The position numbers and the translations under genes are program-made. DNA of 64,000 bases, taken from contig OW203764.1 of the NCBI GenBank assembly GCA_934045905.1, positions 21,695,109 to 21,759,108 on the forward strand. Direction: 5' to 3'. The notes under the pieces are model-generated. The model was not told where the DNA came from. It worked only from the letters and a program-made list of their open reading frames with translations, and searched no databases. This document shows positions 30,645 to 45,600 of the stretch, piece after piece (the first letter of the stretch is position 1; every line of letters starts with the position of its first letter). This stretch comes from Leuctra nigra. Lineage: Eukaryota; Arthropoda; Insecta; Plecoptera; Leuctridae.

Positions 30645-33600
30645 ATGTCGAAGAAGAAAAACAGTATTATGTACATTAAACCTCAAGAACCCAGTTTTAT
30701 TTCTAGGATGAAAGCTGAAGCTGGGTATAAGGAAGGAGATACAGTTGACACAAAAGTAAGTATAAATGGGAAGTTTTAACCTATCATTTTGATATTCGCA
30801 CCATTTGTAACCTCTATGGGTGGGTGCAGTCCCTTTTTGTGTCGGTCCTGAGAGCCATCCCATATTACCTCCGGCCTTCGGAGCCCTGCGTGCAATTAAT
30901 CCGGTCGAGGCCAAGCGGATCGACTCTTTTCAAGTCTCGGATAAAGACTTAAAATTTAAAACTCCACAATCTGCTACGTGTTTTTATTTTCACATGGTAG
31001 GTAGGTAGGTCCTGTAAACACGGTACATACACACTGTCGATCAACCTTCCACTTTTTTTTCATGAGCGAATAACTATAGGTCTGTTCGTTTACCCTGCCA
31101 AAACTGCCAAACGGTCTTCGTTTTAGAAATTACAGCCCGTTCGATTTGACGTTTGTGGCAGGTTGTTGTAGACAAAACCTCCCACTTCCTACACATGCTT
31201 TTGAGGAGGTGTGAGTTGTGGCAAAGTCAAAATGGCAACATTTATTTATATTGAGTTGAGTGTCAACTGTCTATGGCATTGATTTCCAACTACAGTTCGT
31301 TTTTCCTTTGTTTGAACTCTCTACAGACGGAGCTACCGTCAGTTGTTCTGTAAGGCCAAGAAAGACAACATTGCAAGGTGAGCGCGCAATGAAGTCTTTC
31401 TCGGCCTAGCAGAACAACTGACTGTGGCTCCATCTGGTGAGAGTTCAAACATACTAGGAAAAACGAACTGTATGCGTCGATGAAGACACGGCCCAAATCA
31501 TCTACATGGTATATTAACATTGGATCCATTTCAAAAAACTATTTTTAGCTAAAAAGTAAAATTAATAAGTATTTCTTGTCATTATAATCTCTTCACTATT
31601 AGAAAAAAAAATTGAAAGTCACGGCCTTCTCAACCTCAACTCCCGCGCAATTGAAGGTTATGCCAAATCTACCATAAAAGCTTTCGTTTTGTGTGGCAAC
31701 TTGTAACTCCGCCCACTTTTGGCTCTCTACCACAGGCTACAACAAGCTGCCATTTGGCACCGTTTGTGAGTGTAAACGAACAGACCTAACAGGGCCGGTT
31801 TTAGGCAGTTTGGTGCCCTGTGCTAAGGTAACATTTGGCGCCCCCCCCCCCCCCCCCCCCCCCAAACAAACAAACTTCAGAGACGAAATTCGTCGAATCG
31901 GGTTGCCTACGATTACAATGGGGGGTCTGGGGGGTGGGCCCCCCAGCACAATGCGGGTCCGGGGCGCATAGCCCCGGGAAAATTTTGGGCTTCCTAGATC
32001 GCATTTGACGCCTTTTTAACATATTATTATACTGATTGGATTACAATAGGCAATAATATAATTTATACATTTCAATGCAGGATTATAAAACTTTTGATGA
32101 CTATTTGACGAATTCAACATTGTAAGCTAAAATGTGCCCATATAGCTTCAAGTTTTTAATTACATTGGTTATTAAAACTAGTGATTAAAACTAGTTTTAA
32201 TAATGTATGCAACAATAATAGCAATACATATTTTATAATTTGGCGCCCCCTTGGCGCCCTTCGGGCGCCCCCTCGACCTTGGCGCCCTGTGCGGGGGCAC
32301 AGGTCGCACACCCCTAAATCCGGCCCTGAGACCTAAAGAGTCTTATAAGGTCACGGGACATCTGTCAGCCAATGAGAGTGTTGCTCTCCCACTCTCGCTG
32401 CAGTTGACAGTGTAGGTCTGTTTGTTTACCCTGCCAAAAGCTACAGCAAACTGCCACAAGCTACAGAGTAACGATCTGATTGGATGATGTGTGCTTGTGG
32501 CAGTTTGCTGTAGCTTTTGGCAGGGTAAACGAACAGACCTTCTGTCTGGTATTTCAAACAGCAGGGAGCAAAGCAGAAGTTTTATGAAAAAAATTTAAAA
32601 AATTAAATCTGGGGACTGGATGTCAGATTGGAATAGCTTACAAACAAATGATCAAGTAACCTGATTGGATGTTGTCTTTTCCACCATGCATTTTTAACAT
32701 CTCCCCTACTACTACAAAGTTTGTGTAGGGTACCTAGTACCTATTTTATGGTTTCTTCCAGTGTAAAGGCAGATTTGAAACGATCCTCACCTACTTACCA
32801 CCTCTTTCCCACCATCCATCCCTCTCCTCTCTTCACCTCCCTCCTGATCATTTAGGTACATTTAAAGTGGCCTAGCTGTCATCGTCTAGTCTTCCAAATC
32901 AACTTAATTATTAAAATATATGTACACAGATAGATATTACTAAATTATTAATGTATGCAAACAACGATTCAAAGAAAACATTTACATATTCATGTTTGGT
33001 TTATTCTCTGAAGTAAATGAATATCTTGTCGTCTGTTTCAGCGCCAGATGTTGCCGGACGCAACCGATGAAGACGGCGATGACCGAGACGAAGAGCAGCC
33101 TGTGGTCGTAGTCCTGAAAGCTGGAGATATTTCTGCTGAAGAAGCAGAGAAAATTAAATCTCTGCAAAAGGAAGGTAAGACACTACAGAAAATAACGATC
33201 TCAGACACTAAATTACCTACGTATTAGAGGTCAGTTAGGGTACCCGGGTACAAACCGGGTACCCGGGTACGCCATTACCCGGGTACAATGGCGAGTACTC
33301 GGGTATCAAATTTTTTTTTTTTTTTTTAGGTATTAGGTTTGTTTGCATTATTTGCGAATGCTGCCACTTAATCACCAGCTGCATTGTTTATAGTTATATA
33401 AACTGAATTTAATATTTATTCATATTTCCCAAATCTCAACAATCCCAAACAAAAATTGGTTTGTAAATTGAAGGGCTCGGGGGTAAATAATGGTAAGTGA
33501 CATATTTGAAATTTTCCAGGAGAGCAAATTGAAATTTCAAAAGGCTCCATAAATACTGAAAAATGATGTATGATGAATAAGGATAAGCTAGGACGATTCT

Positions 33601-36600
33601 TTTATGTTTAATGTGTATATTAATGCAATATCAATGACAAAAATAATTTTATTTAACCACAGAAAAAATTAAAATTGACAGTCTAATTTGCAGTTGCCAT
33701 TATTTACACCAATTTAGCATATCAATTTCGGCACATTTGCTAAATAATACTTTCGTTTTGAAGTATTTTAAGTAATTTACTGCCCTAATTATAAATCTCA
33801 ATTATATTTTTAAATATTGAATTGAAAAACATGAAAATTATAATGTAAGAGAAAAAGTTAGGTTAGGATACAACTGTAGTTACCATGTTTTACATGAACT
33901 GCAATGATTTCTATTAGCAATTTTCATACCTCATCTTTTGATTTAACATCACGATTTTCATCACTTTGAAGACTTTCAGCATAATCAGGATCTTCTACAG
34001 AATCATCTAAGTCATCAACATCTTCCTCTTCTAGTATATTTTCAATAAAATCATGAGATATATATAGTGGCATCTCCGAATTGGAGACGTTTGCGAGAAG
34101 CCATTTTGAATGCACTTACCATTATTTACATCAACCGAGTTGAAAACTGTAAAACTACAAGTGTGCATAGTGGCGACACCTATGGCGGGAAAGTTGAATT
34201 TGTGTGTTATATGCATGGGCGCTGTACTTGCCATTATTTACATGATGAAATATGCATTTCTCAAAATATGTCACTTACCATTATTTACCCCGGAGCCCTT
34301 CAATTCATTGTTAGTAATTTCATGAGAATGCTGGTGAGTTGAGGATGGATTATTGATGGAGGGGATGCATTGTGTTCAACCTTCCATTGTATGGACGTTG
34401 TGTATCTCTCCCCAAGGACACGGATAGAGCGGCGGGCTCAATGCAACAAATTTCAAAACATTTTCCAAAAAAAAAAAAAAAAAAAAAAAAATTCTTTTAG
34501 TTATTTATTACTCGGGTAATTACCCGGGTAATTAAAGCGGGTATCCGGGTACAAAACATTACCCGAATCCGACCTCTACTACGTATGTTCTATGAATTTG
34601 TTTCATCCCACTGTGGTTCACTTCGCTCTACGACAGTGGCGGTCTGGACCGGGGGGCGATCGTTACCCGGGCCCCCTGTCATTTAACGGCCATGTGTTTA
34701 GGGGCCCATATTACGGGCCCCTAAACACATTTTACTGTCGTTTTTCATATTTAACCAACATTTTTAGTCATTGTACACACATTTTTCCTAGGTATCTCTA
34801 CTTTGTTTTACGGGCCCTGTCACATGTTTATCCGGGCCCTTTGCCTCATTGCATCCCGGTCCTTTTCATTCCAGTCCGCCCCTGCTCTACGATGGTTGGT
34901 GAAGAAGGGAATGTTACCTACTTTGGTTTAATTAATTAAATGTACGGTCCATGAAATTTTATGTAAAACCCAAAACTATTATAGAACGTACTAAGTAGGT
35001 ACCTACCCCATAAAAACACTTCAGCCCCATTTACACGGTGCAATTTCTTGAACAACTTTCATCACTTTTGATCACTTTTGAGATGAAAAAGTGACTCTGC
35101 ACATGTGCAGAACTTTTGTAGCACAGAAGTTGTTCAAGAAATTGCACCGTGTAAATGGGGCTTAAGTCTCTTCAACTAATACAAATATTTAAGAAATGCA
35201 AAAATTCAGCACTGAAAAGTACTAGGTACCTAGTCATATCAAAAAATGGGCCTATAAAGTCAACACTTTGTTTTAAAAATCAAAAAATACCTAGTACCTG
35301 CTTGGTGCATTGTGTACCTATTTAAATAGGATACCACCTAGGTACCTAGAAGTAGAGGCCAGAAATCTCTATAGATAGGTAATCTCTAAGACACTAAGAA
35401 ATGATGCACCAAGAAGGTACTTTTTTATTTTTAAAATAAAATGTTGCCTATTTTTAGATAGGTAGGTATTCACTAGTACTTTTTAGTGGGTAATTTATAT
35501 AATTTATATATAAATAATTTATAGATAATTATAGATTTCAATTATATTTTCAATTGAAGAGACTTTGAGTGATATTTTTACATGAAGTGCTTTTATGGCG
35601 ATATCAATAATTTATTTACTCTATGCATACCAATTACCAACACATGAATCAATCTGAACCGTCTGAATCGATTGATGCAAATTTTGTTCCGATCGGTCCA
35701 GCCGTTTTTGAGATGACATCACTTCCGGTTCGAAAGTGATGGCTCAAAGAATTATAAGGGTATCATAAGGCGAACAAGCTGGAAACGCTGTGAATATTTC
35801 AGGTCAATTGGAAAAGCTGTTTAGGCTGTGAGTGTGGCAGAGATCTTGGAATTTCATTATTATTACTAGGAAAACGCTCAGTGTAACGCGTTGATGAGCG
35901 AGCACAGAACATGCAACATCTCCAGTCACGATACACGACACGGCACAAGACGATTTTCCAGGGACCCAAACCGGAACCGGAACCTAGAACCGGTATGAAC
36001 CTTTATAATTTCGGAACCAGAACCGGAACCGGAACCGTTATACTTTTTTCCCAAAGAACCGGAACCGGAACCCGAACCTTTATAATCAATTAGGTTCTTA
36101 AAGGTTCTTAAAGGTTCTTAAAGGTTCCTTCTTTTAATAAAAAATCATATAATATTAATCGCAAAGTTGTATAAAGTTTATTTTTTGATAAAATTTCCAA
36201 AATGTATGTTTTGTAGAAATTTTTAATTATTGATAAGAAATAATAATTCTTCATTATGCAAACGCTGCTCTAGTTTTCAATTTTTGAATCTGACTACTGC
36301 GATGAGAACTGCATTGCCGACAATTTGAATATGAAAGCTCAGGAAAATGAATGTTAACGTTGTCTTATGGAGAAAATTGCAGCCACTAAACTGTCTCCTC
36401 TGATATTTACTCTGCGCACCATCCTGTGAATTTTATGCAGACAATGCCTACACCTGTGCTGCATTCATAGGAAAATCCAAATCCAATAATTCCATTAAAT
36501 TTGACATTGGTAATACTGAAGTTTTATAATATGATTTAAAATTTTAGAACCGGAACCCGGAACCTTTATGCAGGAACCGGAACCGAACCATTAAGAATAT

Positions 36601-39600
36601 TTGTTTCAGAACCGGAACCCGAACCTTTATAATATTAAATTGTGGAACCGGAACCGGAACCCGAACCTTGATTCATTAAGGTTCGGGTCCCTGCGATTTT
36701 CTTTGCAACTTTCCAATCATCCATATAAATACTCTGGATCAATAACAGATCCATTGTGCCGTGATTTACCTACACTACTTTTTCCAGAAATCTCTTGTGA
36801 CAACCCATACTAAACTCGTAAAATGACAATACCTGACTGATTAGGCTTACAATGTGTAAAATTTTAGATAATGTTGGTCTTGATCACCATGCAAAATTTG
36901 AAATAATCGGAACATTTTGATTGTCGACCAAAACGAAGATATTATTTAAACTTAAACCAATTGGAGGATTTGGCCTTCATACTGCATCCGATTTGATATT
37001 ATGCGCTAGCTCAAAAATGCTTTCATTTTACTGTAAATTTTGGACTGCTTGGTACATGAAAAGACTCTTAACGTTGGCACGTTTCGTTAGAGTTATTAAA
37101 TGAATTAATCTATCTACATGTTTGCAATTTCAGTAATTACTAGAAAAATAATAATAAGGTGGCATGTACAATTTTATTATTCTAATTTGTCTAGCATAAA
37201 TTCTTCTATAGTATTATAAGCCTTTTTTACTAGTAACAGTGTGAGTGTCTTTTTAAACTCGGAATGTTTGTTTAATAATCTAATTTGATAGAATTTATGG
37301 AATTAAATGTCCTTAAAATGACAAACACTTTTGACAGATGACAGATTAGACTGAAAATTGGCAAAAAAACACCTAAAATGTTGGTACCAATGGCCATGCA
37401 AAGTTTTAAGTTGATCGGTCAATCGGTTCTAGTTTAAATTTAAAAAATCACAGGAAAGATGGTTTTAAATTAACCAATGGTAGGATTTGGCTGAAACTTT
37501 GTTAGATTGAGGACAATGTTGGTCGTAATGACTTGTCAAAATTTCAAATTGATTGGAACAACCAATCGAAAGAATTTTTTTAAAATTTGAACCAATCACA
37601 GGATCCCGTTTAAAAACGATCCCAGGGACCGCATAGATTACGTTACATGTGCAAAATTTCAGATCGATTGGTTGATCAATTTGACCTGGACACTGACCAC
37701 AAAAAAAACAATAAAAAAAACAGGGAAAGTGAAGTGAGTACCTACCGTAGTGACGCTCGCTCAATTATCATCATCTGAAGATAATGGTTTAATTTCATGA
37801 TTTTCGCTGCCTTGTAGGCAGTTTTAACTTACTACGATAGTAGGGTAGGTCATAGCTCCAAATTAAAATATTTCGCAACAATGTGAGATTATCTATTTTT
37901 ACGATTCAGTAGGCTGACAATTCAGGCAATTTAACAGTAGGGTTGGGTAAGAGTGTGCGTACGACTTGGCTGGAGTGGAGTCCACTAGGGTACCTACCTA
38001 CTCTGAATGAACATAACTTCAATCTCTAATTTCTTTGAATATTTCTAAAATCTCTCAATATTTTTTAGGTGTGTGGGTGGTGGGGGGGGGGGGGGGGGGG
38101 GGGTGTACTGTTTGATCCCTGCAGAAAAATCTTGCTGAGCACTGAGCTATTCTAATATTCTAGGTTCATAATACAATTGATTCAATAAAGTTATTGGACA
38201 GATAAGTACCTACACGGAAATTGTTTATAAAAAATTCTAAATTGCACAAAGATTAGCAATAGATTAGCGTAGGTTACCTACCTCCATTAAAAAAATTATA
38301 ATAATTGTAAAATATTAAACATTCCTAAACGTTTATAGTTTATAGATTATTATAAAAGTTTAAGTATAAAATTATAAAATTATGTACACTTGGCACAACT
38401 AAAATTGATCGTTCAATAAATCTGATTGACTGAAAAATGTTAGATCGCACCATCAGAGTGAGTCCAAGCGATCTCCTTGTCTCACTCTAGAAGGTGTCCT
38501 CACATTTCAATGATAATAACAAGCTTTGATTGGAACATTCAAATGTGTTCACCGATCGATTTTTGTTTTGCTGAGCTGAGTATACCAGAAATTTTCAGAA
38601 AATAATATTTTTCAATTTTAGTACAATACAATAAAGTACAATACTTATAATATAACAATAATATAAATTTGTATCTTTCTAAATAAAAAAAAAAAAAAAT
38701 CATTCAACATATAATACTTCTTGCTTAAAAGACCATAAATGATAATTACCTATCAATGATTGATTCTCATGAAACCTCACAAGCAGCCATCCATTTCGTT
38801 CAAATACCATTTTATGATTTGTTGAGTGTACCTACCTAGTGTATTTTTTTTATGGACATTTCCATCAAATTTTCAAATTTTTGTAATTTAATTAATTTTC
38901 ACTCAACAAGGAAAAAGCGCAGTAATTTCAATTGCAACGCCCATGCATTTCAGTTAGGTACTTGGTACCTACTTGGAATAGGTAGGGGAGGCCGGTATAT
39001 AGTGGGACACGGTACATAGTGGGACACGGTACATAGTGGGACATTTGAATTTCTCGCCTTGTGGTCAAGAAAAAAAATAGTGAAGATGCCTAATTGATGT
39101 CAGCACAATAAATCACATCTCCTGGACATATTTTCAAAATATGTTTGTATTTGAAATAATTGAGATACTCCACTTGTAATATCAGTTTTGCAAAATGTAG
39201 AAATTTTGTGTTTACAATGTTTTTGATAACTTTTTTCTCTTACTTATTATGGCTAGTTTAAAAGTATGGTTATGATGTGTATTCAATTGGCATAAAGTAG
39301 GTTTATTGATGAATGTTCTCTTGACCTGCCTTCATATTTGAAAAAATAAAACTAAAAATATTGTTAAACGGTACATACTGGGACAGTCAGAACGGTACAT
39401 AGTGGGACATGTCCCACTATGTACCACTGGGCTATATTTCTGTTCATAACTTTTGTGTGGGTCTTAAATTATTTGTTGATACAAGTAGTTAATTGTTTTA
39501 ATTCATACCAAATTTTTTAATGGACCTAAATTAATCTTTTAACATATATTTTTTTCCCCGAAAAAAGATGCCGAAATTCCTCGAAGGCGGTGGATTAATG

Positions 39601-42600
39601 ACGGGATTAAAACGGACTAATTACCTACCTATAAGTAAATACATCATATAATAAATCACATGTCACTTGTTTCAAAAATTATTCCATAGTATTTCCCTTA
39701 AAAAATAGCATTGTCCCAGTATGTACCAGCAGTGTCCCAGTATGTACCGGAAAGCGGTATATAGTGGGACAACGGTACATAGTGGGACAACGCAATTTAT
39801 TTCTTATCTGTAGATATTAAAATTTCATAAAAATAGCAATGCATTCTAATTTATGGTGCGCAACTATTGGCTATTCAACATTTCAAAATATTAAAATAAT
39901 AAACAAACTAGAGCAATAATAAGAAATCCGTCCCACTATGTACCGGCCTCCCCTACCTAATAATCTTTTTTTTTTACAATTACAGTGGGTGGGTAAAAGT
40001 AATTATTGAAACCGGATGGTTATTTATACACAATTAATAGAACTACTTATATTTATTTTTTAATTTCTCTTCCCACATGCCTTGAAAATGTTAAGTTCAA
40101 CAAGTGAAGGGAGTATTTCCATTGGCCTAGTGTGCACTAATTTGGGTTCTTTAGATTTTTCATTTTTTGCTTCTGTATAGGTACCTACAGTTTTAGAAAA
40201 AGTATTCCTCTAGACATCGAACAAATAAGCGATACGTAATGGAGCCACTTCTGGCAGGAAACTTTTTAGATGCACTTTTTTATTTTGATGTTCGTTTTTT
40301 TGTCTGGGGCTTAACGTCGCACTGTTCTGCAGCGAGGCTAATGGCGACGGATGAATGATTATGATGATGATTGGGAGATGATGGTGAAGAGGAGGTAAGG
40401 ATGGAAGGTGGGAAGGAGGCGGTCGTGGCCTATTAGTAGGGTATCTTCCCAGCATTTGCCTGTCAACTGAGGGAAAACCACGAAAAAACCTCAGTCCGGA
40501 AGGACGGCTGCGGGAATCGAACCCGGGCCTCCGGAATACAAGTTCAGAGCGAACCACTCACCCAACCTGTTCCGTAAGGGCAGTGAAAAAGGAGAAACAA
40601 ATGAAATTTAGATTTAGTTACAAGTTTACTTTTTCACCCATAACAAACAACTAAATCAAATTTGATATAATTTATTTACATAAATAAACCATTTATATCC
40701 TCCATTGTCCCCCTTATGGATAGTACCAAAGAATCCACCAGAGGTCAGTCGTGTTTCTTATTTTCTCGAGGAACTAAAACCTGTTGTCAAGTTTTATCAT
40801 TTGGACTTGAAAAATTATTTACTTAAACTATGATATTAAAATATAATATAAATAAATTGATACCCATTCTTATTATAATTATCCATCCACCAATACTTAT
40901 TATCCACCACCACCATACTTATTATTCAACCACCAGTTGAACGGAACGATATGGTGTGACAGAAAAATTTGACAGACAATTTGATCAAATGATCATATCT
41001 AAAAAACTTTTTTTTTCTGTTTGATTTGTCTGTCAGTCAAAATACTACCAAAATTTACATTCACGGACACAAAAATTGCATGCTATCCCTCGGGTGTAAA
41101 AAATCATCAGTGAAGCTGAAAACATTGATAAGGCTTGTAAACAAAAGGCCAAGATTGGGAAATATATCCATGCATTGGTATAGCAAGAAGACATTATAAT
41201 TACCTAGTAGTACATTAATACCTAACACGTGTTGGTTGTAGGCTATCCCAGTATGATAATCAGGTGACAATGGCCTGCTATCACATCGTTTGACCATACT
41301 TTAAATAGAACTCCATGGTTTGACCAGCTGAAACCTCGTTTACATATTATTTATTCTTGCTCTCAAGTTAAATTTGTTTTCGTATCGGGGGAAAATGAGG
41401 GGGAAATGTAGGATGTAAACGAACGATCACGGCGATTGTATCAATACGCATAGTGAACTGACAATCTAAAGGCTGAATTACACGATTCAAGTTTCCTAGA
41501 TTTCAACCCTTTCAAGGGGGTTGAATTCAAGACTTGGATCGTCTAAATGAAAACATTGAAGCATTTAACATGTGCCCAAGTCTTGAACTCAAGACATCTC
41601 AGCCTTTTCAATTAGACCTTGTCCTGTTTTCCTTCAAGTCTTAAAATTCTTCAACCATTTGTTTATTTCACCACAATTTCAATCGTCTAAATTCTCTATC
41701 AAGCTTCCTTGAAATCAAGGGTTGAATTCAATTCAACCCCTCCAAGGAAACTTGAACCGTGTAATTCAGGCTTAAGATTATTATAGTTCGGTTATTTTAA
41801 AAGTTGTATAGATTTTTATTATTTGTATTCAAATGCACAAATTGTCCACAAATTGTGGAACTATTTTGTCCCCTTGCCACCGCGAATGCGTCGGCAGTTA
41901 GTTAAGAAAACATTTTTTTGTCCATTTTTCCTTTATTTGTTGAATCAGTTAGAAGGAATGCATGCCTACAATAATAAGTATAAATCAGTTGCCAATATAG
42001 TAATAAAAGAAGTGCGCTTAGGCCAATATTATAAACAATGACAGTGTTAGTGATGACTGATTGGTCGCTATAGGGGAAAGCGTGGTGAGTGGCTAGCAGG
42101 CAAACTGCAGTGATCTTGGAGCTGCGTAGAGAATGTGGGGGCAACCCTGGCAATAATGTTAACATCTCATCAAATCTTATCCAGGCACATTGTCTGATTT
42201 ACTGGATCAAAATGGTGGGAAGTGGAGGGACGAACAAATTAAATACCTATGAATCTATACTTGTAAAGGAAAGGAAAACGCTCAGTGTAATGCGTTGATG
42301 AGCAGATTCATTCCTGATTCTCATCAACTTTCAATCTATAAACTCTGAAACAATTATTGAATAAGAGCGTGAGCATGAATTTGTCAGTTCAGTTTATTTT
42401 CCATTTTACAAGATGATACATTTTACAGAGTAAGCAAGCATGTAAACACACAAGCAAACACACAAGCATTGACACTTTATTATGGTATATGGAAGTTATT
42501 ACGTAAATGATTTTAATTAATAATTCTAATTCTAAGTCATTAGTCAGTATAATTAATGGTAGTTTCTAGTACCTAATAGATAAATTAATAGACATTTCAG

Positions 42601-45600
42601 TTTCTTAAATTCTAGCATTTTTAAGTTTTAAGTTTTTAGGTTTTGTCTTGCAGAAATTCTTCCACAGAATAATATGCCTTTGCTCATTTTCGATCAAACT
42701 CTTCAGCACCCCAAGTCTTGAAATCGGCGTTTTCACGTTGTCTTTGGTAAAAACTAAAAAAAAAGTTGACTACTAAGCCTTAGCCTTCAATTTTTCCAAG
42801 TTTTATTAGGTTTTATAGAATGAAAACGTAAACGTCTATCCATTTAAATGGTAGTGACGCCATTTCAACTGATACCAGACGACAAAGGAATTTCGAATAA
42901 CCACCCTGAAGAGCGATTTAAAACTCATAAAATGTCAATACGTCTGTAATTACTTGACCGATATGGCTTAAAATGTGCAACATTTTAGATAATGTTGGTC
43001 TTGATCACCATGCAAAATTTGAGCTTAACCGGAACATTCTCATTTTCGACCATTCAGAAAATATTATTTTAACTTAAACTAATTGGATGATTTGGCTGAA
43101 ACTTTCTAAGATTTGAGGAAATGTAGGATATTTACATCTTGAGTAAATCTACATTTTATTGAAGAAATTGACTAATATTCCAAAAACGCAAAAAAAATCC
43201 ATAATGGTCAATAACTTTTACCCTTAGGTAAATCCCATTAAATCCCCTTAGGTATATCTTTATAGTCAATTACCTAAATTACCTAATCAACTAAAATGTT
43301 AGTCTCGATGACCATGCAAATTTTGAAATTGATCGGTCGAACGGTTCCAGATTAAATTTCAAAAAAATAAGAGGGTCCTTTTCAAAGATTACATTAGATT
43401 ACATTAGTACAGGGTGTATGTGCACAATTTCAGGTCGATTGGTTGAACGGTTTGGCCCGGGCACTGCTGACAAAACAAAACAAAAATACAAAAAAAAACA
43501 CGCAGAGAAAGTGTCATTTAAGAGCGACGTGTCATAAGTGTCATAAAAGCGACGTGTCATAAGTGTCATAAGAGCGACGTGTCATAAGTGTCATAAGAGC
43601 GACGTGTCAAAGTGTCATAAGAGCGACGTGTCATAAGTGTCATAAGAGCGACGTGTCATAAGTGTCATAAGAGCGACGTGTCATAAGTGTTATAAGAGCG
43701 ACGTGTCATAAGTGTCATAAGAGCGACGTGTCATAAGAGCGACGTGTCATAAGTGTCATAAGAGCGACGTGTCATAAGTGTTATAAGAGCGACGTGTCAT
43801 AAGTGTCATAAGAGCGACGTGTCATAAGAGCGACGTGTCATAAGTGTCATAAAAGCGACGTGTCATAAGTGTCATAAGAGCGACGTGTCATAAGTGTCAT
43901 AAGAGCGACGTGTCAAAGTGTCATAAGAGCGACGTGTCATAAGTGTCATAAGAGCGACGTGTCATAAGTGTCATAAGAGCGACGTGTCATAAGTGTTATA
44001 AGAGCGACGTGTCATAAGTGTCATAAGAGCGACGTGTCATAAGAGCGACGTGTCATAAGTGTCATAAGAGCGACGTGTCAAAAGTGTCATAAGAGGGACG
44101 TGTCATAAGTGTCATAAGAGCGACGTGTCATAAGTGTCATAAGAGCGACGTGTCAAAAGTGTCATAAGAGCGACGTGTCATAAGTGTCATAAGAGCGACG
44201 TGTCATAAGTGTCATAAGAGCGACGTGTCATAAGTGTCATAAGAGCGACGTGTCATAAGTGTCATAAGAGCGACGTGTCATAAGTGTCATAAGAGCGACG
44301 TGTCATAAGTGTCATAAGAGCGACGTGTCAAAAGTGTCATAAGAGACCGTGCGGTGACGATCGCTGAAGTAAGGAGCAAAATAATCGATACACACCTGTT
44401 CTACTTTTATAGTCCGTTATTTTGAATGACAAATCTTGCTTGTTTGACATCGACTGCCAATTATGCGGGAAGAAGCGGAGTGTGTTGAAAACGACGACTG
44501 TGTTGTGTTTGGTGTCACATTTACGTTTACATTATGATATATTTTTTAAAATTTAGTTTTGTGTTATTCTGTGCTTTTTCTGTGATTTGAAACTTGTTTA
44601 TTTGTTATTTTAATTTTATTTATATTTTAATTTTATTGATTTTTTTAAAAATTTGTATCTGACTTATTATTTGATGTTACTTGATTTTTGTGGGATTATT
44701 TCATTAAAAACTCATAATCATTCATTCATTTATTCATTTATTTCATATTGTTTTTTCTAAGTGTGTAGGTAAACTCAATAAAAGATCAAATGGCATACAC
44801 ATACTAATACTAATACATATGATTAGTATAGATCGCAGCATCAGAAGTGTAACTTCTAACTATCTAACTCAAGTAGGTGCGCTTTCAGTACATTGATAAT
44901 AACAAGGATTGATTGTCATTGTCAAGGAACATAACCAGCATTCTTTCCGTATTTTCAAATACTCATTTATAGATTCCTTGTCGACTGTTATTACACAAAA
45001 TTAAGAATATCGTTTTGTTTATCGAGACCATAAACAAAATCCCTTCAATATTTCTTCATTTTCTAGTAAAGAATAATTACCCCCCCCCCCCCCCCCCCCT
45101 ACACACAAAGTCTCCCTGGGTGCCACGATCAAATCCATCGGTTATCATTATTTACTTTGTCAGTATTGTTCTTCTCTACAACAACGAATGAAATTGTAGT
45201 GATCGACAGATTTGTACGTTTTACTCTAACACTTTTTTTGTAAAAATCATCCAAGTCAAGTATGTATCAGTTGTAGTGATGAAACGCTCCAAGACACGGA
45301 ATGCAGTATGTCAGTGACTGATGATTGTTGCAAATCATGAAGATATTCAACATCCGGCTGTTTAACTTCACATACATCCGGGATTAGTTCCATTGTGGAC
45401 TACAGATGTGCGTTCAATTAGAGAAATACCATGAACTTGGAAAACCTTGCAATAACGTCAAAAATATTTCGAGCGATACCATGTGGCTAAAAATATAAAT
45501 CACTATATTGGTCAAAATACTGCACTCAAAGGGGCAGAAGGGTATTATTTTTATTTTATTTTATTGTCTGTTTGCAGCACTTGCAAATTGCGAAATACAC

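Noticed and set aside
37465..37764. Minus-strand frame similar to 63013-63288
   Set aside because: The similarity comes from both lying in copies of repeat family A; the changes do not follow codon positions and the N- and C-terminal ends differ.
40510..40572. A minus-strand tRNA gene
   Set aside because: The B box is perfect but the cloverleaf arms do not pair properly, and the body continues into the SINE sequence shared with 14850.
43515..44345. CRISPR-like array
   Set aside because: Units are directly adjacent with no unique spacers; it is a eukaryotic minisatellite.
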